This document shows positions 13,701-27,100 of a stretch of 64,000 nt of DNA, in pieces. Source of the stretch: Beaufortia kweichowensis (Eukaryota > Chordata > Actinopteri > Cypriniformes > Gastromyzontidae). The translations under genes were made by a program, and so were the position numbers. The stretch is taken from positions 4,203,255 to 4,267,254 of the forward strand of contig CM032808.1 in the NCBI GenBank assembly GCA_019155185.1, written 5' to 3'. Below the pieces are notes generated by a model. The model was not told the origin of the DNA. It did no database searches and saw only the letters and a list, made by a program, of their open reading frames with translations. How positions within the stretch are numbered: the stretch's first letter is position 1; each line of letters begins with the position of its first letter.

Positions 13701-16700
13701 TTCTAATTCGTTTTATAAAATGTCTGCTAAACAGGTCATTTAGACACAGCCGTTCTGTGTGTGGCATGAGTGGAGCAAGAACAGTCAGGTCTTGAGGCGA
13801 TTGGCTGTGTGCATTGTGAGAGGCTGCCACTTTGTAAGCTCTGTTTCTGCCTGGCAATCTTTGAGGAGACTGGCAGGTCTTGCATTCCTCGAGGCTCCGG
13901 CCCCGTTACTGCTGGGGAAGAGCGGCGGTTATGGTAGTGGGGATCGCAAATGGACATTGGGGAGGGGTTTAAGACAGACTCTGCCTCATGTCTCGCCTCA
14001 CCTGTGATATTAGAGGGCTCTATCTCATCGGAAGCCCACCATGCGCCCTCTTCCGCCTGGAGTGAGTGCCCAGTGCCGTAGCTATCCAGCTCTAAGGAAG
14101 TGGACATGCTCAGCATCGACAGAGAGAATGAGGATGAGCCACATTCATTCCCTATATAGAGGTGCTGTGGCCCAACTAAAGATTGACTTGCCGATGGGGA
14201 AGCAGAGAACTTCCTCTTAAAGCAAGCTGGACATCTTGAGGCTCAATGGTTATGGGGGGATGTCCAGGGTGAAACAGAGGCTCTGTTCTGTTCCCCTACT
14301 GCAACATCATCCCTTAAAGGTGACCTATTATGACCATTTTTACAAGATGTAATAGAAGTCTTAGAGGTCAACAGAATGTGTCTGTGAAGTTTCAGCTCAA
14401 AATACACCACATATCATTATCATGCTCTAAATGTAAGTTTCTTCAGGCTCATTAATTATGTGAGGTTTTGGGTGTGTGGAAGAAAGTGAGTTGCTGATCT
14501 CTGCCCCCTACTGGAGAGAGAAAGGAGAGAGAAAACAGAGCCACTGTAAATAAGGACTCAGTCTTGCATCAAACATCACAACACATGAATTGTGTTTGTT
14601 TATGCAACATTCTTGTCACTACAGCTATTCCGTACTATAACTGGTCGCCTATATCAGCATAGCACAAAAGAAAAACCTTGCAGCATTGGATCTCAAACTC
14701 AGGTCGACCGTGTTGTAGTCTTACCACTACACCTGGGTGGAGGTGGATACTACAGCACAGTGGGCATATGGGGCCTTGTGATGTAACACAGCCTCTTTAA
14801 TGCCATCAAAGCATAATATTAGACTTTTGAGATTTTATGAGGATTAAAAGAAAACAAGTGGACGGATTTTTATAACAATATGATCATTTAAACCTCTGGG
14901 TTCTGAGGATGTTTTGGGACCCTGGAAAAGTTTTGACATGCCCTGACCTTTGTGCTTTTTTTAGTAGCTTACAACATTTACATCCAAAGCGACTTACAAA
15001 TATTAGGAAATAATAATATAATTTATAATTTATTAATGGTTAAAGTCACAATGCACTATGAAATATTAAAGTGGTCATATTATGCATTTACACTTTTTAA
15101 TTTTACTTCACAAATTTAGTTAGTGTGTAATGTTGCAGTTTGAGTAGATCTGCAAAGTTACATTCTCCTTAACAGAAATCACTTTTTAAGGACTACAGAA
15201 AACAACCGGATGGCCACGAGCGGTTTGTTTGTATCCTGCATAAATTCAATTCAATTTTATTTTATTTGTATAGCGCTTTCTCACAAAGGTCATTGTACCA
15301 AAGCAGCTTTACATGCATTAAAAGATAACAGTCAGTGGTCAGGGATTCAAAAAAACTCTTTAAGAGAGAAAAAAAACCCTGACATGACGTGTTATAGTTG
15401 CAATCTGTAGCATGTGCAATCCGTAATAAAGGACACAAATTGCCATTGATCGCATCTATAACTCACTATGCAGTTACAAGGCACAGACATTTACTTATTT
15501 AAGAGAGTGAGTAAAAATGAATTATAAATAAGGTGGTCGTCTTGGGCAGTCGTCCGTTTAGCATCACCAGCATGGGCATCAGGTGGGGCAGGACTGTTGT
15601 GAGCAGTGTTGTGCCGGCTGGAGCTCATTCCTCAGGATCCCTCGGAAAAGGTAGAGGGGGATTGTTACAACACAGAAGGGACGGAGACAGCGGATAACAG
15701 GGAGTGGAGTTTATTTACAAACACAGATAACTGAAAGACTTCATAAATGGAATCAAACTGATACTGTCCTTCTTTGACTGAAGATGACGAGAGCTGGAGA
15801 TTGCTGGAACACAGGAGACTTGAAGACAACAGGAGATAACACGCTGGAGAACACAGGGGTATCACAGGAGACGTAAGTAACAGCTAGAGAGTCCAAGGAG
15901 TCGGGAAACACGGGTAAGTGGTTGTATTCCAAACGAGACTGGACAGAGAGTGAACAGAGGTGATGGCTTTTATGCTGGTGGTGAAAATGAGGTGCAGGTG
16001 ACGGTGATCAGAAATCGAGAGAGGGTGAGCGTCGTGATTGAGAACCTGGCGTGTCGGTAACAGGGATAGAAAGAGAGAAAAGGAGAGAGGAGGAGAAAGA
16101 GAGAAGGGGACAAAACAGACTAACATTAGCGTAGCGGCCGTTCGTATGTAATGTATGCAAATTATATCTTATGCAATATGTAATATTTATGCAGTGCCAG
16201 GTTCCGGTTGAGCTAACTATTGCGGCCTTAGAGAGTTAGGATCTGTAATTAGGTGAATGCATGTCTAAAGAGATAAGTCTTTAGTTTAGTTACTAAAGAC
16301 TAACTGCTCGAGTGTGTCTGAGTCCCGAATATCGCTGGGAAGGTCATTCCATAGTTTTGGTGCTAAGTAGGAGAAGGATGTTGCAAGAAGTGGACTTATG
16401 TGGTCATACTTTTTTGATCTAGTAAGCACTCTAGCAGCTGCATTTTGAACCAGCTGAAGCTTATTTATTTGCTTTGCATGGCACCCCCCCAGTAATGAAT
16501 TACAGCAGTCAATTCTAAAGGTCATAAATGCGTGGATTAGCTTCTCTACATCCGAGACAGACAGTATGTGGCGCATCTTTGAAATGTTTCTAAGGTGGAA
16601 AAAAGCGGTACGACACACATTAGAAATGTGACCATCGAAAGACAGGTTCTTATCTAGAATCACACCTGGGTTCTTGACTGCAGAAGATGGGACAATGGTG

Positions 16701-19700
16701 CAGCCTTCTATGGAAATATTGTGGACTATCGTGTCGTGTTTGGAGCTATTAGGTTCAATAACCAAAACCTCTGTCTTATTGGGGTTAAGTTGAAGGAAGT
16801 TGTTTGCCATCCATTTTCTAATATCGTTGATACAGTCTATTAGCCTAGAATAAACAATTGGTTTTGTCAGGTTCTGAGGAAATATAAAGCTGGGTATCGT
16901 CAGCGTAACAGTGGAAGGTGATGTCATGTTTCTTAATAATATCTCCTCTTAATATATAATGCGAAGACAATAGGACCAAGAACTGATCCCTGTGGCACGC
17001 TGTATTTTACCTGAGAGTATCTCGTTAACACAAACAAAGTGGTAGCGATCGGTTAAATAAGACTTAAACGAGGCTAGGGCTTGACCACTAATGCCAACAA
17101 GGTTTTCTAGTCTATCGAGTAGAACTGTATGATCTATTGTATCAAAAGCTGCACTGAGGTCGAGTAATATCAGAAGAGAGGTTTCACCGCGATCCGATGC
17201 TAAAAGGAGGTCATTTGTTACTCTGAGCATGGCTGTTTCTGTGCTGTGGTGGGGCCTAAATCCTGATTGAAATTTTTCATAAATGCTATTTTTTAGCTAG
17301 GAATGTCTGTAGTTGGTTAGACACAACATTTTCCAGTATTTTTGATAAAAAGGGGAGATTGAAATTGGTCTAAAGTTAGTTAGGTCTCCCTGGTCGAGAT
17401 TAGGCTTTTTTATAAGAGGCCTAATAACTGCCATTTTGAAGGCTGCTGGGACATAGCCTAATTCTAATGATGAGTTGATAATATTGAGCACTGGTTCCGA
17501 TACTGCAGGAAAAACTTCTTTTAGTAATTTTGTGGGAACGGGATGTAATATACAGGATGATGATTTTGAAGAATTTATAATTTTTGTGAGCTCATCCATT
17601 GTAATAGCATTAAATGATTCAAGTTGTACTAGTGGCTGCATGCGGAACAGGATACTATTGGATATAGAGGTGGCTAGCTGTGTAGATGCAATATTTTCTC
17701 TAATCTGCTCGATTTTATTTGCAAAGAATTTCATGAAATCATTACTATCGTGCTGTAGTTTAGCATCTTTTTCTGTTAATGATTTGTTATTAGTCAGTTT
17801 TGCGACTGTATTAAAATGATATCGCGGGTTATTTTGATTTTCTGCGATCAGCTTGCTAAGATATGAAGATTTGGGGGTTTTTAGAGCCTGTTTGTATTTG
17901 TTAGTGCTCTCTTTCCATGCATCACGCCATACTTCTAGGTTCGTAATCCTCCATCTACGTTCTATTTTTCTAGCATAACCCGCATTAACATCTTTCTATT
18001 ATTGTTACTACTACTATCTAATATTTCACTAATATGATATAATAATATTTAGTTTATACAAACTTATCTAGATACTGTTGGCTTTGTAAATCTAAGTTAT
18101 AATAAATAGATCATTTAGACCCACTAGCACTGCATTAGCAAACTAGCTTAGACTGTTTTCTGTATTTATTGTTTGTAGCCTACCACATTTGCTTGTTAGC
18201 TTGCATTTCGTGTTCTGTGCTTACTATAACTTTTTTCCCGCACATCATCTGTGAGTGATTCAAACAACACTTTGGATGCGAGTAGCGTAACTAGCTCTGC
18301 ACATTGTTAGGTTCCGGTTGCAGATCCCCCGCAGCAGGGAAACTTTGTGACTGTGAGACGGCATAGTCGCAGGACAAAACACCAGTAACAACAGTAATAT
18401 GCTCTGGTCCTCTTCCTGCTTATCATGGTGACGAGATACATAGCAGATTCTCATCACTAAATGGTTGGATGTCTAAGTGGTGCCTGCAAAATAATATAGG
18501 CTTCGTAGATAATTGGAAAAGTTTCTGGGTCAAACCTGATCTGTTGAAAAGAGATGGTCTTCATCCCTCTTGGGGTGGAGCTGCTCTTTTATCAAGAAAT
18601 ATGGCACGTAGTCTTAATGTTAATGTTAAACATTGACTAACTGGGGCCCAGGTCAGGGAGCAGAGAGATGTGCTTAACCAACCTTCTGCCAGCCATCACA
18701 TGTCACATAGCACAGATATTATACAATCACTATATAGAGACTGTGTCTGTCCCCCGTACTAGCAATTACAAAAAAACTGTGCAAACCTTGCAAGAGTAAT
18801 TTAATAAATGTTCAACAAATGAAAAAACAAAATCTAGATAAACAATTAATACGCCTTGGCATGCTAAATATTAGATTATTCACTAATAAAGCACTTTTTG
18901 TTAATGATATGATCACAGATCATAAATTAGATGTGCTTTGTCTAACAGAAACATGGCTTAAACCAGATGATTATATCACTTTGAATGAGTCTATATCCCA
19001 AGACTACTGTTATGAACATGAGTTCCAAGATGGCGGCACGGCCGTAGCACGCAGCGGCCACTCCGGATACAAAATGGTGCTATTTTGTCTTTTAACGCGT
19101 CTTCTAACGCGACTTTACACGACATATGGACATCGGTGCAACCGGTGTCGTGTATTTCACCGGCAGACTTTTACATCTAAATAATAACACCACAGCCGCT
19201 CTACAACATGATCTGTTGGAGAAGCTACGCGATCTCGGTGTGCTGCAGAGACCAGGCCTTCTGCCCTCGGCGTCGTCGGATGCCGGGGGAGGGGACGTCG
19301 CAAGCGGTGCGCGAGAAAGCAGAAGCATGGCAAGAGGGCGGGGGTCCGTGCTAGGCTAAAAACAAACCCTAGCCGGTCGGCTCTCCCGTCCATCCTACTC
19401 TCCAATGTCTGCTCCCTGGACAATAAATTGGACTACATCCGACTCCAGCAAACTACACCGCGTGAGTTTAGAGACTGCTGCATCTTTGTTTTCACGGAGA
19501 CATGGCTCAGTGAAAGAGTTCTGGACGCCGCCATTCAGCTAGATGGGCTAACCTCGTTTCGTGCCGACAGAAACACAGCTCTGTGCGGTAAGGCTCGCGG
19601 TGGTGGCTTGTGTGTTTACATCAACACAGAATGGTGCAAGAACTCAGTGCTAGTTTCTAGTTACTGCTCATCGCAGTTGGAGTTTGTGACTGTTAGATGC

Positions 19701-22700
19701 AGACCTTTTTATTTACCACGGGAATTCACCACCGTGCTCATTATCGGTGTTTACATTCCACCCAGCGCTAATGCCGGTAATGCGCTCTATGAACTGTATG
19801 GGGCTATAAACGAACTGCAGAACTTTAACCCCGATGGACTGTTTATTGTTGCTGGAGATTTCAATCATGCAAATCTCAAGTCAGTGCTGCCTAAATTCCA
19901 TCAGCATGTGGACTTTGCAACGAGGGGACAAAACACACTGGATCTTGTTTACACAAACATCCGTGGCACGTACAGGGCGGAGCCCCGCCCCCACCTCGGC
20001 TACTCAGACCACATCTCTGTTATGCTAATTCCGGCATACAAGACCGCTCATCAGACGATTGAAACCGGGTCTGAAGCAGGTGAAAACCTTGCCGGCAGGA
20101 GCCATCTCTGCTCTTCAGGACTGTTTTGAATGCACTGACTGGCACATGTTTAGGGAAGCGGCAACTGACGGCGACTCCACCAACTTGGAGGAATATGCGA
20201 CATCAGTGACCAGCTATATTAGCAAGTTCATTGATGACGTCACCACCTCCAAGACCATCACCACACGCTCAAACCACAAGCCATGGATGACTGCAGAGGT
20301 GCATGCGCTACTGAGAACGCGAGACTCCGCCTTCAGGGCAGGCGACAAAGCGGCCCTAAGAACAGCGAGGGCCAAACTGTCCCGGGCCATCAGAGAAGCA
20401 AAGCGTGCACACGCTCAGAGAATCCACAGCCACTTCACGACCAGCAGAGACACGCGGCACATGTGGCAGGGCATCCAGAGTATCACCAACTACAGGTCGA
20501 CTCCACCTGCCTGTGACAGTGTTGCCTCCCTCCCAGATGCGCTGAACGACTTCTACGCTCAGTTTGAGGCACAAAACGGTGTAACGGCGAAGAAGGACCA
20601 CCCCTCCCCCCAATGACCAGGTGCTGTGTCTAACCACAGCTGATGTAAGGAAGTCTCTACACAGAGTTAACCCACGGAAGGCTGCTGGACCAGACAACAT
20701 TCCTGGTAGGGTGCTCAGAGGATGTGCAGACCAACTGGCAGATGTTTTCGCAGACATTTTCAACATCTCTCTGAGCAGCACCGTAGTTCCAACTTGCTTC
20801 AAGGCCACCACCATCGTCCCTGTGCCAAAGAAGTCTCCAGTGTCCTGCCTCAACGATTACCGTCCCGTTGCACTTACACCTGTCATCATGAAGTGCTTCG
20901 AGAGGCTCGTCTTGAGGCACATTAAGACCCTGCTGCCCCCCTCACTAGACCCCCTGCAATTCGCTTACCGCCCCAACCACTCAACAGATGACGCCATCAA
21001 TACCACCCTCCATCTGGCCCTAACCCACCTGGACAATAAAAGCACATATGTTCGAATGCTCTTCATTGACTTCAGTTCAGCATTCAACACCATCATTCCT
21101 CAGCACCTGACTGAAAAGCTGAACCTGCTGGGCCTGAACACCTCCCTCTGCAACTGGATCCTGGACTTCCTAACTGGGAGATCTCAGTCAGCCCGGATCG
21201 GGAACAGCATATCCAGCACCACCACACTGAGCACTGGGGCCCCTCAGGGCTGTGTGCTCAGTCCATTGCTGTTCACTCTGCTGACTCACGACTGTGTAGC
21301 AATGCACAGCTCGAACCACATCATTAAGTTCGCCAATGACACGACCGTGGTGGGTCTCATCAGCAAGGAAATTGGTTTGGAAACTGGTTTGGAAATTGCA
21401 CCATCTCGGACCGCAAGACCCTGCAGCGGATAGTGAGAACAGCTGAAAAGATCATCGGGGTCTCTCTCCTCTCTATCACAGACATTTACACCTCACGCTG
21501 CATCCGCAAAGCCACCAGCATTATGGATGACCCCACACACCCCTCACACACTCTTTTCACCCTCCTGCCGTCTGGAAAATGGTACCGAAGCATTCGGTCC
21601 CTTACGACCAGACATTGCAACAGTTTTTTCCCCCATGCCATCAGGCTGCTAAACTCAAAATAACTCATTACAAATTACACTACTGCCATTGGACTGTTTT
21701 TTTATTATTTATTCCTTAAATATTTGCACTGTCACTTTACAACAATCACTACAGTCACTTTCATATTTAAACTGTGCATTGAACTGTGTATTGGTCTGCG
21801 TTACTGTCTTGTGCTGTCTGTTTGTACTTTGTGCACTTTATGTATATAGGATTTTTTGTACTTAACTGTGTATATAACTCTTTTGAAACAATGGTATTTA
21901 ATATTATGTCATCTAATGTAAATGATAAAACATTCTAAAAATTTCTTCAGGCTACAGTATATAGGCCACCAGGGCACCACACAGACTTTATTAAAGAATT
22001 TGGTGACTTTTTATCAGAACTAGTACTGGCCGCAGATAAAGTTCTTGTAGTCAGTGATTTTAATATTCATGTAGATGATGACTCTGATGTTTTGGGACTG
22101 GCTTTTACAGACATTCTCAACTCCGTAGGCGTTAGACAACATGTCCCAGGACCCACTCACTGTCGTAATCACACTTTAGATCTTATACTGTCATATGGTA
22201 TAAATGTGGACAATGTTAAAATTTATCAGCAAAGTGAAGACATCACTATGTAGTATCTTGTACGCTTCATCTGCCTATAGCTACAAACCAAACTACGCGT
22301 TATAAATACAGTAGAACAATAACTGCTAGTACCAAAGACTCATTTCTTAGTAATCTGCCTGAATTACCTCAATTGCATAGCATATATGATAACTTGGAAG
22401 ATCTTGATTATATTATAGAAAATATTAATTCTGTCTTTTCCGGAACACTAAATACAGTTGCTCCCCTGCGCCTAAAGAACATTAAAGATAAAAGTCCAAC
22501 TAGAGGTATTCCGCATAGCTTGGAAGGATAGTGTCTCAAAATTCAGAAGAGCCTTAAAAAACTCTAGATCTGCCTACTTTGCGTCATTAATAGAAGAAAA
22601 TCAACACAACAAATTTTTTATTTAACACAGTGGCTAACTTAACAAAAAATAAATCGCCACCATCCTCAGACGCTGGATATCAACATAGTAGTGATGAATT

Positions 22701-24076
22701 TATGAATTTCTTTACAAATAAAATGTATATTCCCAGAACAGACAGAACATTCCAGCCCTCCTACTGAGCAACTGCAATTATTCTCAACCATAGAAAAGGA
22801 TGAACTGTTTAAGATAATTAAATAATCTAAATCAGCAACGTGCATACTAGGCCCAATCCCTACTACCTTATTAAAAGAGATGCTGCCTGAAATAATAGAC
22901 CCTATGCTTAGTATTATAAACTCATCTCTAACATTAGGATATGTCCCTAAAGCCTATAAGCTAGCCGTTATTGTGCCTACTATTAAAAAACCACAACTTG
23001 ATCCTAGAGACTTAGCAAACCATAGACCTATATCGAATCTACCTTTTATTTCTAAAGTACTTGAAAAGGTTGTTTCATCACAGCTATGCTCCTACCTCCA
23101 AAGGAATGGAATCTATGAGGAATTCCAGTCGGGATTTAGAGCCCATCACAGTACAGAGACTGCTCTGATCAGAGTTACAAATTATTTGCTTCTGTCATCT
23201 GATCGTGGCTGCATCTCATTACTTGTATTGTTAGATCTTAGCACTACCTTTGACACCATTGATCACAGCATACTTTTAAATAGACTTAAAACTTATGTTG
23301 GCATTAGTGGAATCGCATTAGAATGGTTAAAAATCATACTTATCTGACCGCTTTTAATATGTAGCAATAAACAATGAGAAGTCTTACCGATCACAAGTCT
23401 AGTACGGAGTACCACAGGGATCTGTTCTAGGTTCTCTACTCTTCACCCTGTATTTGTTGCCCTTAGGAGCCATAATTAAGAAACATGGAGTTAATTTTCA
23501 CTGCTATGCCGACGGTACTGAACTCTATATCTCCTCGAAGCCTCACGAAACACAGCAATTCCCCAAAATGATGAAATGTATAGTTTGACATAAAAACCTG
23601 GATGAGTAGCAACTTTCTGTTGTTGAACTCTGATAAAACAGAGGTGTTAACACCTGTAAAACCGCTTTTTTTCATCTCAAAAACATATCTAAACTGCGTC
23701 ATATGCTGTCACTATCGAGTGCAGAAAAGTTAGTTCACGCATTCATGACGTCTAGACTGGATTACTGCAATGCATTATTAGGTGGCTGTCCAGCTAGCCC
23801 ATTAAAAAAGCTCCAACTAGTTCAAAATACAGTGGCTAGAGTTCTCACAAGAACAAAAAAGTTCGAACATATCAGCCCGGTACTGTTACGGACTGGGGTA
23901 AGAGACACAGGATGAAACAGATAGATAGAAAATAGATAGTGATAAGTATTTACTTAAAGTAAAAGATGTAACAACAGTAAAGCAAATACAAATAAACAAG
24001 GGAATATGCAACAATACAACAATGCAACTGTTCAGAGACAGGAGAGGAGAGGAGAGGAGAGGAGAGGAGAGAGGAG

Positions 24077-24145
<69 letters not shown>

Positions 24146-27100
24146 TCAGATGAGTGATAGCATGGTAGCATATACAACATCTGACAGTGCAAGCATTGAG
24201 TTTATAAAGAGTCCAGGTGATGAGCAACAGGTGAACGTAATCCAAGATGGCAGAGTTGGGGTGCAAAGGATTCTGGGGAATGAAGTCTTAATAGTCCGGG
24301 GAATGTGAATGTGCAATGGAGATGGTGGGATCTGATGCAGCCTGTGTAGTAATGGCATCAGATGACTCCATGACAGGTACTGTCCACACTGCACTGGTTA
24401 CCCATTATGCAACATATTAACTTTAAGATCTTACTGACTGCTTATAAGGCTCCACATGGTTTAGCTCCTCAGTACCTGAATGAGCTCCTAATACATTACA
24501 GTCCCTCATGTCCATTACGCTCTCAGGACTCTGGCCTTTTGGTAATACCTAGAATTTCTAAATCAAGTGGTAGTGGTAGATCATTCTCCTATTTAGCACC
24601 TAAACTTTGGAATAGTCTTCTTAGTGCTGTGCGGGAGGCAGACACACTTTCCCAGTTTAAATCTAGATTAAAGACCTATCTCTACCTAACAGAGCAAATG
24701 GAGAGAAATTCGCATAGCTGCTGCAACCATATAATACAGAAATAGAAAATAAGAAAAGTGCAGAGTCATGAGTTTTAGTATATGAAAGCTTGGCTAAAGA
24801 GATGTGTTTTTAATCTAGATTTAAATTTGGAAAGCGTGTCTGAACTCCGAACATTTTCAGAAAGGCTATTTCATAGCCTTGGGGCAACATAGCAATTTTG
24901 TGATCTTAAAGGGCATGCTGGATTACTTATAATAAGAGACTAGTTAAATAAACAGGAGCTAACCAATTTAAAGCTTTATAGATAAGAAACACTATTTTAA
25001 AATCTATGCAGAACCTAATAGGTAGCCAGTGTAGAGCGGATAAAATTGGGGTGATATGATTGTATCATCTTGTCCTGGTAAGAACTTTAGCAGCTGCATT
25101 CTGGACTAATTACAATAGTTTGTTTATTGAAGATGCAGAACAACCAGCTAAAGCATTAGAATAGTCCAGAGCTCTTTGGTCGGGATCCTCGATTCAGGAT
25201 ATACAGTTAGGTCCATATATATTTGGACACAGGCACAATTTTCATACTTTTGTCTCTGTATGCCACCAGACTAAAATTAAAACAAAAAAAATCCAAATGA
25301 ATTTGAAGTGCAGACTTTCAGCTTGAGTTGAACATAAATATAAAGTACACACTTTAGAAACTGAAAAAACATTTTGATACACAGTCTCCCCTTTTCAGGG
25401 GCTCAAATGTAATTGGACAAATGAATATAATCATAAATAAAATGTTCATTTTTAATACTTTGTTGAGAATCTGCCTGAAGTCTAGAACCCATGGACATTA
25501 CCAAAGACTAGGTTTACTCCTTTCTGATGCTTTGCAGGTTCTAACTGCAGCTGTCTTTAGTTGTTCCTTGTTTGTGGGTCTTTCTGCCTTTAGTTTTGCC
25601 TTCAGCAAATGAAATGCATGCTCAATTGGGTTGAGATCAGTTGATTGACTTGGCCATTGCAGAATATTCCACTTCTTTTCCTTTAAAAACTCCTGGGTTG
25701 CTTTTGCAGTGTGTTTTGGATCATTGTCTATCTGTACTGTGAAGCGCTGTCTAATCAGGTTTGCTGCATTTGGCTGAATCTGGGCTGACAGTATATCTCT
25801 AAACACTGCAGAATTCATCCGGCTGCTTCTGTCTTCTGCCACATCATCAATAAACACCAGTGACCCAGTGCCACTAGCGTGTACAGATGTCTATTTATAC
25901 CACATTTAGAATAAACTCCAGACCTTTTACCAGCTTAATTGATAAAGACATAATGAAGGAATAGCCCACACCTGGCTATGAAACAGCTTTTGATTCAATT
26001 GTCCAATTACTTTTGGTCCCTTGAAAAAGGGGGGTTGGCTACTCTTAAGAGCTCTAATTACTAAACCCTTTTGCCAATTTGGATGTACATACCCTCAAAT
26101 TAAACCTTAGAATGTGCACTTTCTGACCATATCCATTATATAACTATAGCTTAAATATGTTTAGGTAAATACCTGAAAAAAATGAAAATTGTGTGTTTGT
26201 CCAAATATATATGGACCTAACTGTATGCAATGCGGCAGGATGGTCCTCACCGCTCACTTTCGTCAGATTCTATAACCTGGACTTTAGCTCTACACCTGTT
26301 GCCTGGGTACTCTTGTCTAGTGTGCTCCCTTGACTACACAGAGACAGGGATTCCGAAGTCTGGCAGCATGGGTATAGTGTTCCCATAGCATCACCAGATG
26401 ACGCAGCGTTGAGTTCCCTTGAAAGAGAGAACGAGACGATGCGTCTCTTTGTTGTTTGTTTTGAATGAGTGACCTCTAGCGGCGAAAATATCCCTTTTTA
26501 AAGTCTAAACTTGATCAAACTGATTTCCTAAATAATTCATTAGATGTTCTTCCATTTGAAAAGCGTGAGCAACATCCGTTTACACGCATACTTATGAAGA
26601 TCATGAATATTCATGTAAGTTCCACCCAGTGAAACCGAAAATCTCAGAAACCAAAAATCTCGTAACACTAATCTAAATCTTCCCACTGGCTAAATTTCAC
26701 AGACAGATCGGCCAAGGTGACATATTCTGTGGTTCCGATGGTAATATCTTAGAAGGCAGGGTTCGTTTTTGTTATACTAGGAGTGGGAAAGCTGAGCAAC
26801 TTGCTGTGGGCGTTCTGGTGTATTTTATCTCTTTCCTTGTTAGTGAACATTCAGAGTTGCTTAAACTTTGGCCACAAGAGCATAAGAGCATAACTGATCT
26901 AACATAATCTCTGACATAATCTTACCTGCGTGAAGTTGGCCCCCCACCCAACGCAAAACTTCAGCAAAATAGTCTCAATTGTTTGTGCTGGTTTGTGCCG
27001 TAAACATTTTTGTTTGTGCTGCTTTACTTCCTGCTAAATTTTAAATAAATATTTATTGGTCTTTCTGAGGTCACTCAGCCCCCTCACATGCTCCAATGTC

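Larger units (their letters stand above)
18175..24745 (+). mobile_element. L2-like LINE (copy 1), split by a Rex1-like LINE and a solo LTR
   Basis: The 5' part has an endonuclease opening LGMLNIRLFTNKALFVNDMI, DVLCLTETWLKPDDY (18819-19022). After the Rex1-like insertion it resumes near 21871 (GTAGTCAGTGATTTTAATAT, an endonuclease motif VVSDFNIHVDD). The polymerase ORF 22880-23347 has PTIKKPQLDPRDLANHRPIS, FQSGFRAHHSTETAL and LLVLLDLSTTFDTIDHS. The C-terminal part follows at 23703-23883 and, after the LTR, at 24407-24745 (FSYLAPKLWNSLLSAVREAD). Several frameshifts. The second copy at 35726-38750 is the best comparator. Confidence 0.8.

Noticed and set aside
23950..24308. Open frames on both strands across the GA run (Leu-Ser and Arg-Glu repeats)
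   Set aside because: A dinucleotide repeat gives open frames by composition; it lies inside a solo LTR.
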